Shown here: positions 1 through 8,958 of the stretch, one piece after another
Layout of the letters: each line of letters starts with the position of its first letter
Position numbering within the stretch: position 1 is the stretch's first letter
Assembly (NCBI RefSeq): GCF_030818775.1
Contig: NZ_JAUTAU010000001.1
Location: 3,228,001 to 3,292,000 of the forward strand
Direction: 5' to 3'
From: Bacillus sp. SORGH_AS_0510
GTDB lineage: Bacteria > Bacillota > Bacilli > Bacillales > Cytobacillaceae
Length of the DNA stretch: 64,000 nucleotides
Made by a program: the position numbers and the translations under genes
Notes under the pieces: generated by a model
Seen by the model: only the letters and a program-made list of their open reading frames with translations
Databases searched by the model: none
What the model was told of the DNA's origin: nothing

Positions 1-1
1 A

Positions 2-253
2 GCAATTATTAACCGAATGGTAGAAAGAGGACTGATTCAGCGAACACGCGATGAAAACGACCGAAGGGTTGTTTATTTAACGTTGACTGTTGCAGGTGAA
101 TCCTTATTTCAGGATTGCCAAGAAAAAGTACGCTTACTAGTCGAATCGATCATTACCCAATTTGATGAAACAGAAATTGTTAACTTTGTGAATACTTATG
201 AAAAGTTAGCTGCAATTTTAACTAACAAGAAAAAGGAAGAACTGGGGGAATAA
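2..253 (+). CDS. MarR-family regulator, C-terminal part
   Basis: The window opens inside this gene. The readable frame runs from base 2 to a TAA at 251-253 and gives the end of the winged helix (NRMVERGLIQRTRDENDRRV, the recognition helix and wing typical of MarR) followed by the C-terminal dimerisation helix. The N-terminus lies upstream of the window. Only 3 bp separate it from the MMPL exporter, so the two are co-transcribed. MarR regulators commonly repress an adjacent exporter, and B. subtilis ydgG-ydgH has the same arrangement. That this protein regulates the exporter is inference from position. The family call is secure; the ligand is unknown. Confidence 0.85.
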   Translation, partial: AIINRMVERGLIQRTRDENDRRVVYLTLTVAGESLFQDCQEKVRLLVESIITQFDETEIVNFVNTYEKLAAILTNKKKEELGE

Positions 254-256
254 TCC

Positions 257-3200
257 TTGAACGCGATTATTAAAGGAAAATGGTTCATTCTAGTCGCTTG
301 GATAGCTGTGATTGCTACTCTTTTTACGGTGGCACCAAATATGGAAGGCCTTGTACGTGAGAAAGGACAAATTTCTGTTCCCGAAGGCTACTCATCAACC
401 ATAGCAGAGAAAATCCTTAGAGATGTTCAATCTAGTGAAAATAAAGGAAGGGATCTGCAGACTGCACTTGTTTTCCACAGTGAAAAGAAATTAACGAAGA
501 AAGATTTTCTCAATGCAGAAAAAGCCGTTAATATCCTGGAAAAAAACAAAGAGGAGCTCGGAATCACTGAAATCCTTTCCCATTTTAAACAAGAGCAATT
601 AAAAGACCAGCTTGTGTCTAAAGATGGAAAAACCATCTTAGTTTCCGTAAAGGTAACAGCTAATAATCGAGATGCAAAAGAAATATCAAAAGATTTGTAT
701 GATGCCATCGAGCAAATTAAATTGGAACATTATTATACCGGAAACTGGGTGATAAGTGAGGACCTTGTGACCAATTCACAGGAAGGCTTGAAAAAAACAG
801 AAGGAATTACAGTTGGATTTATTCTGATCGTGCTTTTGTTAGTATTTAGATCGGTCATTGCGCCCATTATTCCTTTAGTAACTGTAGGATTCAGCTATCT
901 TACAGCCCAATCCATTGTTGCTCTGTTGGTGGATAAGGTTGATTTTCCTTTATCCACGTTTACTCAGATTTTCTTAGTAGCCGTACTATTCGGAATAGGA
1001 ACGGATTATTGTATCTTGCTCCTTAGCCGCTTTAAAGAGGAAATGGCAGAAGGAAAAGATGTGAAGGAAGCGATTATTACTACTTATCGCACAGCGGGTA
1101 AAACCGTTTTCTTTAGTGGAATTGCAGTAATGATTGGTTTTGCTTCTATTGGGCTTTCCACCTTCCAGCTTTATAAATCAGCTGCTGCAGTAGCTGTCGG
1201 AGTCGCCATTTTGTTAATTGCGCTTGTTACCGTCGTTCCTTTCTTCATGGCTGTATTAGGCAAAAAACTTTTTTGGCCATCGAAAGGAAAGCTGGAGCAT
1301 GGGGAAAGCAAATTCTGGGGCGTGATGGGTAAATTTGCACTGGCAAGACCTCTAATTGCTTTTATTCTTGTCGCCCTTATTTCTGTTCCGTTCTTATTTA
1401 CTTATGATGACCAATTGTCGTTTAACTCGCTGGAAGAAATCAGCGATGATTATCCTTCAATAAAAGGGTTTAATATCATTGCCGATTCATTTGGTCCTGG
1501 AGAATCGATGCCAACTCAAATTGTTATTAAAAACGATGATCAAATGAATACGACGGAATATATAGCCATTACTGAAAAAATCAGTCAAGAATTAAAGAAA
1601 GTCAATGACGTAAACACCGTTCGTTCTGTTACTCGTCCAACTGGTTCACCTATTGATGACTTTTACATTTCTAAACAAGTTGTTAGCCTGGAAGACGGGC
1701 TTGGCCAAAGTAATGAGGGAATTAAAAAAATCAGTAACGGCCTAGAAGAAGCTGTAAGCCAAATGAGTTCGAACCAACCAAAAATGAAGGAAGCAACTGA
1801 TGGGCTTAACACATTGATTAAGGGTACCAATGATCTAAAAACAGGAGTAGGAACTATTAAAGAAAAGCTCACTGTCATGCAAAAAGGCTTAAGTGACGGT
1901 TCATTAAAGGTTAGCGAGGCACGTGATGGGTTAAGCAAAATCAAAGCAGGTGCGGAAAGTGTATTGGATGGAGGCCAACAACTTCTACAAGGGTACAAAG
2001 ATACTAATACTGGGCTTGTTGCCTTAAAAGAAAATTACAATACAATTGCCGTAAATGTTGAAGATTTACACCAAAACCTACTTGTGATGGATCAATATTT
2101 TAGTGGTCTTGAACAAGAATATCCAACCATTAACCAAAATCAAAACTATCAATCTATTAAAGAGGCTATAAAAGGGAATTCTAATTCACCAGGGGCACAA
2201 AGAATCACAGAACAATTATCAGGAAATATAAAGTATCTAAATTCTCAGTTAGGTACAGCCCAAGAGGGAATTAACAAAGTTAATTTTCAATTCGAAAAAC
2301 TATTGGCCGGTCAAGAAGAGCTCATAAAAGGTTTAGAGGTGTTTGTCAATCGAATTGGTGAACTTGAAACTGGCCTATCGGAAGCTGCAAATGGTTCAGG
2401 TAGAATCATAAATGAAGGCCTCTCTCCTGTCTCCAAGGGCTTAGATGCTTTAAAAAATGGGCAGGAACAGTTTTTAACTGGTTTTCAAGATATAAATAGT
2501 CAAATTTCTGATCTTTCAGATGGCCTATCTCAAGGAGCAGATGGACTAAACCAAGTATATAATGGGCTAAATTCCGCACAGAATTACCTTTCAGATGTAT
2601 CGAAGCAAAAACAAAACGGCTTTTACATTCCACAGGATGTTCTAAACAGTAAGGACTTTGAACAAGCGCTCGATGCCTACATGTCAAACGATCGAAAAGT
2701 GATGACTATTGATGTGGTCTTTAACAAAAACCCTTACTCCAATGAGGCGATTGACCGCATTCCTGAAATAAAGCAGGCAGTCAAACGGGCGGTAAAGGAG
2801 ACAAAGCTGGAGAATGCAAAAGTAGCTGTCGGTGGTGTATCCAGTATGCACCATGATCTTGACACCATTTCAGAGGCTGATTATTCTCGAACAGTTGTCT
2901 TAATGTTAGTGGGGATTAGTATTATTTTGATTATTTTACTTCGCTCACTCATTATGCCACTCTATTTAATTGGTTCATTAGTGTTAACCTACTTTACTTC
3001 TATGGCCATTTCAGAAACCATTTTTGTCAATTGGTTAGGCTATACAGGAATCAGTTGGGCAGTTCCGTTCTTTGCGTTTGTCATTCTAGTCGCGTTAGGT
3101 ATCGACTATAGTATTTTCTTAATGGATCGTTTTAACGAATATCGTGATATGCCAGTTCAACAAGCTATTCTTCTATCAATGAAAAAAATGGGCACTGTAA

Positions 3201-3394
3201 TCATTTCAGCAGCCATTATCTTAGGTGGTACCTTTGCAGCCATGATGCCATCAGGAGTACTATCATTACTCGAAATAGCTACTATTCTATTAATCGGTTT
3301 GGCTTTATATTCACTTGTGGTGTTACCACTATTTGTTCCCGTAATGGTACGAACCTTTGGTGAAGCAAACTGGTGGCCATTTGTAAAAAAATAA
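257..3394 (+). CDS. MMPL/RND-family exporter, YdgH-like
   Basis: This is a 1045-residue membrane protein with the two-fold MMPL layout. Each half has a transmembrane helix, a large extracytoplasmic domain and a block of transmembrane helices. The paired MMPL motifs GTDYCILLLSRFKEEM (about residue 250) and GIDYSIFLMDRFNEYR (about residue 955) are present. The second external domain (about 480-830) is long and has repeated helical runs of the type GLxxLxxGxxxL, likely coiled coil. The start is a TTG with a strong GGGGGAA site 6 bases before it. MMPL proteins export lipids, siderophores or drugs by proton exchange; the substrate here cannot be read from sequence. It is the second gene of an operon with the MarR regulator and is closed by a terminator. 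Confidence 0.9.
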   Translation: MNAIIKGKWFILVAWIAVIATLFTVAPNMEGLVREKGQISVPEGYSSTIAEKILRDVQSSENKGRDLQTALVFHSEKKLTKKDFLNAEKAVNILEKNKEELGITEILSHFKQEQLKDQLVSKDGKTILVSVKVTANNRDAKEISKDLYDAIEQIKLEHYYTGNWVISEDLVTNSQEGLKKTEGITVGFILIVLLLVFRSVIAPIIPLVTVGFSYLTAQSIVALLVDKVDFPLSTFTQIFLVAVLFGIGTDYCILLLSRFKEEMAEGKDVKEAIITTYRTAGKTVFFSGIAVMIGFASIGLSTFQLYKSAAAVAVGVAILLIALVTVVPFFMAVLGKKLFWPSKGKLEHGESKFWGVMGKFALARPLIAFILVALISVPFLFTYDDQLSFNSLEEISDDYPSIKGFNIIADSFGPGESMPTQIVIKNDDQMNTTEYIAITEKISQELKKVNDVNTVRSVTRPTGSPIDDFYISKQVVSLEDGLGQSNEGIKKISNGLEEAVSQMSSNQPKMKEATDGLNTLIKGTNDLKTGVGTIKEKLTVMQKGLSDGSLKVSEARDGLSKIKAGAESVLDGGQQLLQGYKDTNTGLVALKENYNTIAVNVEDLHQNLLVMDQYFSGLEQEYPTINQNQNYQSIKEAIKGNSNSPGAQRITEQLSGNIKYLNSQLGTAQEGINKVNFQFEKLLAGQEELIKGLEVFVNRIGELETGLSEAANGSGRIINEGLSPVSKGLDALKNGQEQFLTGFQDINSQISDLSDGLSQGADGLNQVYNGLNSAQNYLSDVSKQKQNGFYIPQDVLNSKDFEQALDAYMSNDRKVMTIDVVFNKNPYSNEAIDRIPEIKQAVKRAVKETKLENAKVAVGGVSSMHHDLDTISEADYSRTVVLMLVGISIILIILLRSLIMPLYLIGSLVLTYFTSMAISETIFVNWLGYTGISWAVPFFAFVILVALGIDYSIFLMDRFNEYRDMPVQQAILLSMKKMGTVIISAAIILGGTFAAMMPSGVLSLLEIATILLIGLALYSLVVLPLFVPVMVRTFGEANWWPFVKK

Positions 3395-3401
3395 GTCATT
3401 T

Positions 3402-3440
3402 AATACACCCCAACCTTTAACGGTCGGGGTGTATTTTTTA
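3402..3440 (+). terminator. Rho-independent terminator after the MMPL gene
   Basis: A 10-bp stem (AATACACCCC with GGGGTGTATT) is followed by a run of T residues directly behind the MMPL stop codon. Confidence 0.85.
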
Positions 3441-3550
3441 ATCCGTTAACGCACTAATATATTAGAATAATTAAACAATTAAAAAAATTCTTTTAATTGT
3501 ATAATATCCTGTTATATAATTAAAAAGTAATCTATCAAAGGGGGAAATAT

Positions 3551-5008
3551 ATGGAACAGTTTGTTAATTGGCTCAGTGGGATTATTTGGAGCCCAGCACT
3601 TATTTATTTATGCTTAGGTGTCGGATTATTTTACTCTTTTGCAACAAGATTTCTGCAAGTAAGACATATGAAGGACATTATTCCCTTAATGTTTAAAGGT
3701 GGGAAGTCAGAAGCTGGTATTTCATCTTTCCAAGCATTAACCCTTGCCTTATCAGGCCGTGTTGGTACTGGTAACATTGCTGGTGTAGCAACTGCCATTG
3801 CCTTCGGAGGTCCTGGTGCCGTATTTTGGATGTGGGCGATTGCTTTCTTAGGTGCAGGTTCAGCATTTGTTGAAGCCGCACTAGGTCAGGTTTATAAAGT
3901 AAAACATAACGGTCAATTCCGTGGAGGTACTGCCTTTTACATAGAAAAAGGACTAAAAATGAAATGGTACGCGGTACTCTTTGCTATTGTGACAGTTATT
4001 GCCACTGGAGTACTTTTACCTGGTGTTCAGGCAAATAGTATTGCCGCTAGTGTTGATAATGCTTTTGGGATTAGTCCTGCAATTACTGGTGGAGTTATTG
4101 TTGTTTTCCTAGCAACTATCATTTTTGGCGGTGTTAAACGTATCGCACGAGTTGCTGAACTTGTTGTTCCTTTCATGGCTTTAGGTTATATTCTTGTTGC
4201 CCTTATCATTGTAGCTATGAATATTTCTGAACTACCTGGTGTGTTAAGACTTATCTTCTCTAGTGCATTTGGTATGGATGCGGCATTCGGAGGAATTATA
4301 GGCGCAGCTATTTCTTGGGGAGTTAAACGTGGGATTTATTCAAACGAAGCAGGACAAGGTACTGCTCCACATGCTGCAGCTGCAGCAGAAGTCTCTCACC
4401 CTGCTAAACAAGGAATTGTTCAAGCATTCTCTGTATATGTAGATACCTTATTTGTTTGTTCTGCCACTGCGTTCATGATTCTTATCACTGGCATGTATAA
4501 TGTTGCCCCAGAAGGTAAAGCGCAAATTGTCAATAACCTTGGTGATATTGAACCGGGTCCAGCCTATACGCAATCTGCTGTTGAATCAGTAATGCCAGGC
4601 TTCGGAGGACCATTTGTAGCTATTTCTCTATTCTTCTTCGCCTTCACAACTATCATGGCTTATTATTATATGGCAGAAACAAATCTTGCCTATATCAATC
4701 AAAAAACAAAGCGTTTATGGACTGAATATGTACTTAAGTTTGCGATTTTAGGAATGGTATTTTACGGAAGTATAAAGACAGCAGGACTAGCGTGGACATT
4801 AGGTGATATTGGTGTTGGAAGTATGGCTTGGCTAAATATTATCGCCATTCTCCTTTTAACAAAACCGGCGATGAAAGTACTGAAAGACTATGAAGCACAG
4901 CTTAAAGATGGAAAAGATCCTGTATTTGATCCCGTTAAATTAGGCATTGAAAATGCTGATTTCTGGGAAAAAGAATATTCCAAGCCTTTAGAAAAAAAGA
5001 CTGGATGA
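3551..5008 (+). CDS. Sodium:alanine/glycine symporter (AGCS family)
   Basis: The 485-residue polytopic protein imports a small neutral amino acid (alanine, glycine or glutamine in characterised members) with sodium. The signature loop GRVGTGNIAGVATAIAFGGP lies near residue 70, and the second conserved segment SWGVKRGIYSNEAGQGTAPH lies near residue 257; both are diagnostic of AGCS carriers. About eleven hydrophobic segments can be traced and the length is normal for the family. An ATG start follows the GGGGGAAA site. The gene stands alone between two terminators. B. subtilis AlsT is a relative, but the substrate here is not decided by the sequence. Confidence 0.9.
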   Translation: MEQFVNWLSGIIWSPALIYLCLGVGLFYSFATRFLQVRHMKDIIPLMFKGGKSEAGISSFQALTLALSGRVGTGNIAGVATAIAFGGPGAVFWMWAIAFLGAGSAFVEAALGQVYKVKHNGQFRGGTAFYIEKGLKMKWYAVLFAIVTVIATGVLLPGVQANSIAASVDNAFGISPAITGGVIVVFLATIIFGGVKRIARVAELVVPFMALGYILVALIIVAMNISELPGVLRLIFSSAFGMDAAFGGIIGAAISWGVKRGIYSNEAGQGTAPHAAAAAEVSHPAKQGIVQAFSVYVDTLFVCSATAFMILITGMYNVAPEGKAQIVNNLGDIEPGPAYTQSAVESVMPGFGGPFVAISLFFFAFTTIMAYYYMAETNLAYINQKTKRLWTEYVLKFAILGMVFYGSIKTAGLAWTLGDIGVGSMAWLNIIAILLLTKPAMKVLKDYEAQLKDGKDPVFDPVKLGIENADFWEKEYSKPLEKKTG

Positions 5009-5026
5009 TCTTGTAAAAGGTTTAAA

Positions 5027-5061
5027 GGACTAACTCAATCGGGTTAGTCCCTTCTTTTTAT
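5027..5061 (+). terminator. Rho-independent terminator after the symporter gene
   Basis: GGACTAAC pairs with GTTAGTCC across an 8-base loop and is followed by a T-rich tract. Confidence 0.8.
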
Positions 5062-5126
5062 TGTTGTGAAACTTTTCCTCCATTTTTTCGTAGTACATAA
5101 TAAGAATGAAATGAGGAGTGAAAGAT

Positions 5127-6590
5127 GTGGGTGTAACTCTTAGCAAGGGGCAGAAAGTTGATTTAACCAAATCATATCCTGGCCTTCAAAAAGTAGTTGT
5201 TGGGTTAGGTTGGAATATTAGTCAGCTTGGCTCCAATTTCGATTTAGATGCTTCAGCATTTTTACTTGGACAAACTGGCAAAGTAAACAGCGACCAAGAC
5301 TTTGTTTTTTATAATAATCCCTCAGGGGGTAATGGTTCAATCATTTATAGTGGAGACAACCGCACAGGAGCTGGAGATCGTGACGACGAACAAATTAAAA
5401 TAGATTTAAATCGTGTCCCTGCCCATATCCACCGCATTGCCTTTACAATAACCATTCACGATGCACAGGTGAAACGGCAAAATTTCGGACAAGTTTCTGA
5501 TTCATATGTTCGTATCTTTAATGAAATGACGAATGAAGAATTAATTAGATTCAACTTGGGCAGGGATTTTACGGTAGAAACAGCTATCGTTGCTGCAGAA
5601 TTGTACCGTCATAATGGTGAATGGAAATTCAATGCCATTGCAAGCGGCTTTCAAGGTGGACTAGCCGCACTTTGCAAGAACTTTGGAATTACGGTTGATG
5701 ATCCTCCGATAAGTGCACCAACAGCACCACCTTCTCAGCAAACTAATACTTATTATCAACCAACAGATTCATACCAGCAAAATGATAGAAATCTCTACCA
5801 ACCAAATCAAAACAATTATAATCCATACCAGCCAAACCAAGGCGTTAATCAACAGCCGATACATCTGCAGCCGGAATCATCGTATCAGCAGCCTGCATAC
5901 GGATACCCGACGCAGTCATCATACCCAACGAATTCTGGAGCTTATCAAACATATGGTGGAGACGAAATTATTTGTCCACGCTGTCATTCCTCTAATGTTC
6001 GAACCGGTAAAAAAGGCTTCGGACTGGGTAAAGCAGCTATTGGCGGGTTAATCCTTGGACCAGTCGGGCTACTGGGCGGTTTCATCGGGAAAAACCAACT
6101 GAAGTTTACATGTAATAACTGTGGCAGTACATGGTCACCTTCCCAAACTGATTATGCAGAATGGGCAAACAATCAAAAAAGAAGAGCTCAAGAATTATTT
6201 AACCGCTATAAAAGCCAGGATGTTCTTGAAGCCGTTGTTGCAGCTTGTGCCTTGGTCGCTATGGCTGATGGTTATTTAGACACAGTGGAACGGCAAAAGA
6301 TGTTAGAATTTGTTCATCAAAGCGAGGAATTACGAGTCTTTGATACAAATAAAGTAATTCAGAAATTTAACCTCTTTGTTTCTAAAATTGAAAATAACCG
6401 GATGATGGGACAGGCAGAAGCCTTCCGAGCCCTTGGAAAAATAAGAACAAAACCAGAAATAGCCAGATTAGTGGCACGCTATTGCATTGCGATCGGATAT
6501 GCAGATGGGAATTTTGATAATAATGAAAAACAAATGGTGTCTGACATCTGTCGTGAGCTAGGATTAAACCCAGCGGAGTTTCTTTCATAA
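5127..6590 (+). CDS. TerD domain - zinc ribbon - TerB-like fusion protein
   Basis: Three modules are visible. Residues about 1-190 are a TerD domain ([15 protein letters not shown] start, GWN...[24 protein letters not shown] with acidic calcium-binding residues). Residues about 195-280 are a Gln/Tyr/Pro/Asn-rich, presumably flexible linker. A zinc ribbon follows (CPRC near 283, CNNC near 328, separated by a Gly-rich hydrophobic stretch), and then a TerB-like helical domain with the repeated motif ADGYLD / ADGNFD (about 350-487). TerD and TerB proteins belong to the tellurite/stress-response ter system. Start: GTG at 5127 sits 8 bases after GAGGAG and gives the canonical TerD N-terminus; the GTG at 5118 overlaps that site. 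The gene is single, not in a ter operon. Its function is likely stress signalling at a membrane or protein scaffold, which is inference. Confidence 0.88.
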   Translation: MGVTLSKGQKVDLTKSYPGLQKVVVGLGWNISQLGSNFDLDASAFLLGQTGKVNSDQDFVFYNNPSGGNGSIIYSGDNRTGAGDRDDEQIKIDLNRVPAHIHRIAFTITIHDAQVKRQNFGQVSDSYVRIFNEMTNEELIRFNLGRDFTVETAIVAAELYRHNGEWKFNAIASGFQGGLAALCKNFGITVDDPPISAPTAPPSQQTNTYYQPTDSYQQNDRNLYQPNQNNYNPYQPNQGVNQQPIHLQPESSYQQPAYGYPTQSSYPTNSGAYQTYGGDEIICPRCHSSNVRTGKKGFGLGKAAIGGLILGPVGLLGGFIGKNQLKFTCNNCGSTWSPSQTDYAEWANNQKRRAQELFNRYKSQDVLEAVVAACALVAMADGYLDTVERQKMLEFVHQSEELRVFDTNKVIQKFNLFVSKIENNRMMGQAEAFRALGKIRTKPEIARLVARYCIAIGYADGNFDNNEKQMVSDICRELGLNPAEFLS

Positions 6591-6595
6591 TTAAA

Positions 6596-6632
6596 AACCC
6601 TCTATTCACTTGGAATAGAGGGTTCCGTTTTT
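6596..6632 (+). terminator. Rho-independent terminator after the TerD/TerB fusion gene
   Basis: A 12-bp perfect stem (AACCCTCTATTC with GAATAGAGGGTT), 5-base loop and trailing T residues. Confidence 0.88.
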
Positions 6633-6754
6633 AAAATACGTGCCGGTATGAAAAGTCTATTGGCATCCCTTAATCGAGTAAGCAGTAAAAGTAAAATTAG
6701 CGGAGATTTTCCGCTTATGCTAAGAAAAATCTTCCTTTTTCACATTTTTTGATT

Positions 6755-6781
6755 AAATAGACGGAATTTTTCCGTCTATTT
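6755..6781 (-). terminator. Perfect inverted repeat downstream of selB
   Basis: A 12-bp perfect hairpin (AAATAGACGGAA with TTCCGTCTATTT) lies 46 bases beyond the selB stop. The T-tract is weak on either strand, so it could be a terminator or an mRNA 3' stabiliser. Confidence 0.5.
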
Positions 6782-6826
6782 ATCAGCTCGGGTTCTTGCA
6801 GAAACCATTTACAATAGGAAAATTTT

Positions 6827-8710
6827 TCAATTTACCCACTTGCGCTTATTTTCTACTCTTTTAGTTAATCCTTTGGCATCTAGTCTTTCTAAAAATGGAA
6901 TCATATACTTCCTGGATAATTCCAAGATATCCTTTGCTTCGCCTACTTCGAATTCAGGCCCTGTTTGACCTCGAAGGTTACGAACTGCTTCAGTAAAAAT
7001 CTCTCCATGATAAGCAAATTGGTCATCTAACAATACAATTTGCTCTTGGTCATCTAAAAACTTTCTTAAATCAAAGATTAGATTTTCAGGTATGCCTGCA
7101 GCTGAAAAATAGTCTTTCAAATAACGAACTTTTAACCCGTCCTGTTTCAATTCTTCTAACAGGTTTTCTGTTCTCTTTGACCAGCTTTTCGGAACATGTG
7201 GAACAAATGAAGCTAAGAATACAAATTGCTCTTTCCGGTTAAATACTGCATTTGTTATCCCATGTTCAACAACAAAATCTAACAATGGTTTTGGGAATTT
7301 GTTTTGCAAGGATTGTAACAGCTCCGCTTTATTGATCCCTACTTTCATTGAATGCGCCAGGTGAAATTCCTGTAGCCTGTCAAAAATATCTTCCTCTATA
7401 GAATTGATTAACGATTGAAGAGTATATTCTTTTGCATTGTAATAAACAAAGTTTGCATCATGTAAATGCTGTAACAGCGTTGTCTCATCCAAAGCGGTTC
7501 GTTTAATTAGTTCTGTTAACGGTAAACTTTTCGCCTCAATCAGGGTAGCAGTAATGCGTTCCTTCGGTGAACCTGCCTTTTTCTTTGCTAATTCTTCTAT
7601 TGTTTGGTTACCAAATCGATATTTACTACCGCGGGGATCAATCACCCAACCACCGCCAATAGTTTCCTGAGGGCTTGGTCTTCGTAAAATAAACCTGTCT
7701 CCCCGCTTAGTCAAAATCTCCTCTTCCAGTCGAAGCTGGCAAAGGATTTCACCATTTTCCTCTTTAATCTCGTTTCGATCAAAGAATACAATCCTGCCCA
7801 TAACTTCTGCTGTTCCAATATGAAGCTTAATCGGCATTCTCTGTTTGACCATATGTTCTAGGTCCTCTACCATTCGAATAGCAACATCCACTGTTTTTGA
7901 TACGATAAAATGTTCTGAGGAAACTAGGACGTCACCCCGTTCTACCTCTTCCTTAGAAATATTAGAAAGATTGATCGCAGTACGCTGTCCGGCATAAGCT
8001 TTTTGTGCAGGCTTATGATGCACTTGAATCTGCCGTGCTCTTACTTCCAGCCCTTTAGGCATAATTTTTAAGGCTTGCCCCTCTTCCACGGATCCCTCGT
8101 ATACCGTTCCACGAACAACTGTTCCTTGACCCTTTACAGTAAACACTTGGTCGATCGGCAATCGGAAAGCCCCTTTAGCATCACGCATTTCTTGTTCTTT
8201 TAGTGTGGTAATAATTACATTCTTAATTTCTTCAATACCTTTTCCTGATAAGCTATCCACAAGTACAAAAGGCGAGTTTTCAAAAACCGTTCCCGTTAGC
8301 TCATCTAAAATATCATCTTTTACCAGATCAATGAATTCCTCATCAACGCGATCTATCTTAGTAATAGCAATCAAGCCATTTTTTACACCAAGGAACTTTA
8401 AAATATCTAAATGCTCACGGGTTTGTGGCATAACACCTTCGTCTGCTGCTACCACTAATACAACCAAATCGATACCTGCAACTCCGGCAATCATTTGTCG
8501 GATAAATCGTTCATGTCCTGGTACATCAATAACAGAGATTTGTATTTCATTATCTTCATATAAAGGAGCAAATCCTAATTCAATAGAGATTTGACGCTCT
8601 TTTTCCTCTTTTAAGCGATCGGTATCTACATTGGTAAGTGCTTTGGTTAATGAGGTTTTTCCATGGTCAATATGACCCGCCATACCAATTGTAAAATATC
8701 GTTTTTCCAC
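6827..8710 (-). CDS. selB: Selenocysteine-specific translation elongation factor SelB
   Basis: SelB delivers selenocysteinyl-tRNA to UGA codons followed by a SECIS hairpin. The N-terminal GTPase shows G1 GHIDHGKTSL, G3 DVPGHERF and G4 TKID. EF-Tu-like beta-barrel domains follow, then a C-terminal series of winged helices (about 370-627) that bind SECIS RNA, which distinguishes SelB from EF-Tu. The length of about 627 matches the family. Start: GTG at 8710 lies 8 bases after AAGAAGG; the GTG at 8719 overlaps that site. No selA, selD or tRNA-Sec gene is visible beside it, which is unusual because selA-selB-selC often cluster. The family assignment is secure. Confidence 0.92.
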   Translation of the reverse strand: MEKRYFTIGMAGHIDHGKTSLTKALTNVDTDRLKEEKERQISIELGFAPLYEDNEIQISVIDVPGHERFIRQMIAGVAGIDLVVLVVAADEGVMPQTREHLDILKFLGVKNGLIAITKIDRVDEEFIDLVKDDILDELTGTVFENSPFVLVDSLSGKGIEEIKNVIITTLKEQEMRDAKGAFRLPIDQVFTVKGQGTVVRGTVYEGSVEEGQALKIMPKGLEVRARQIQVHHKPAQKAYAGQRTAINLSNISKEEVERGDVLVSSEHFIVSKTVDVAIRMVEDLEHMVKQRMPIKLHIGTAEVMGRIVFFDRNEIKEENGEILCQLRLEEEILTKRGDRFILRRPSPQETIGGGWVIDPRGSKYRFGNQTIEELAKKKAGSPKERITATLIEAKSLPLTELIKRTALDETTLLQHLHDANFVYYNAKEYTLQSLINSIEEDIFDRLQEFHLAHSMKVGINKAELLQSLQNKFPKPLLDFVVEHGITNAVFNRKEQFVFLASFVPHVPKSWSKRTENLLEELKQDGLKVRYLKDYFSAAGIPENLIFDLRKFLDDQEQIVLLDDQFAYHGEIFTEAVRNLRGQTGPEFEVGEAKDILELSRKYMIPFLERLDAKGLTKRVENKRKWVN

Positions 8711-8838
8711 GGTTGCCACCTTCTTAAAATCGTTCTTATAATTACTGTAGCCTTAATAACTCAATTGTTCAAGTTAACATTCTTAGACAGTTGATTTCAT
8801 TCTAATCAAAGTTTAATCTTCTTCCATAGGCAAAATCA

Positions 8839-8867
8839 TTCACAAATTTTTGTAAATTTTATATAAT
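8839..8867 (+). promoter_or_regulatory. Probable sigma-A promoter of mntH
   Basis: TTCACA at 8839-8844 and a perfect TATAAT at 8862-8867 are separated by 17 bases, upstream of mntH. Confidence 0.55.
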
Positions 8868-8895
8868 AGTTTTATAAATTTGCACACACGCAACT

Positions 8896-8915
8896 TTTGT
8901 TCGCCCGTGAACAAA
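8896..8915 (+). promoter_or_regulatory. Inverted repeat in the mntH leader, possible operator
   Basis: TTTGTTC and GAACAAA face each other across 6 bases just downstream of the predicted transcription start. Manganese transporters are usually controlled by MntR, but this sequence does not obviously match the B. subtilis MntR box, so the bound protein is unknown. Confidence 0.4.
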
Positions 8916-8958
8916 GCTTGCATCATAGAAAAATATAAAATGAAAGGATGGTGTCTTT

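Noticed and set aside
6620..6826. tRNA-Sec beside selB
   Set aside because: No acceptor/T-arm pattern typical of tRNA-Sec was found; only a terminator-like palindrome is present.
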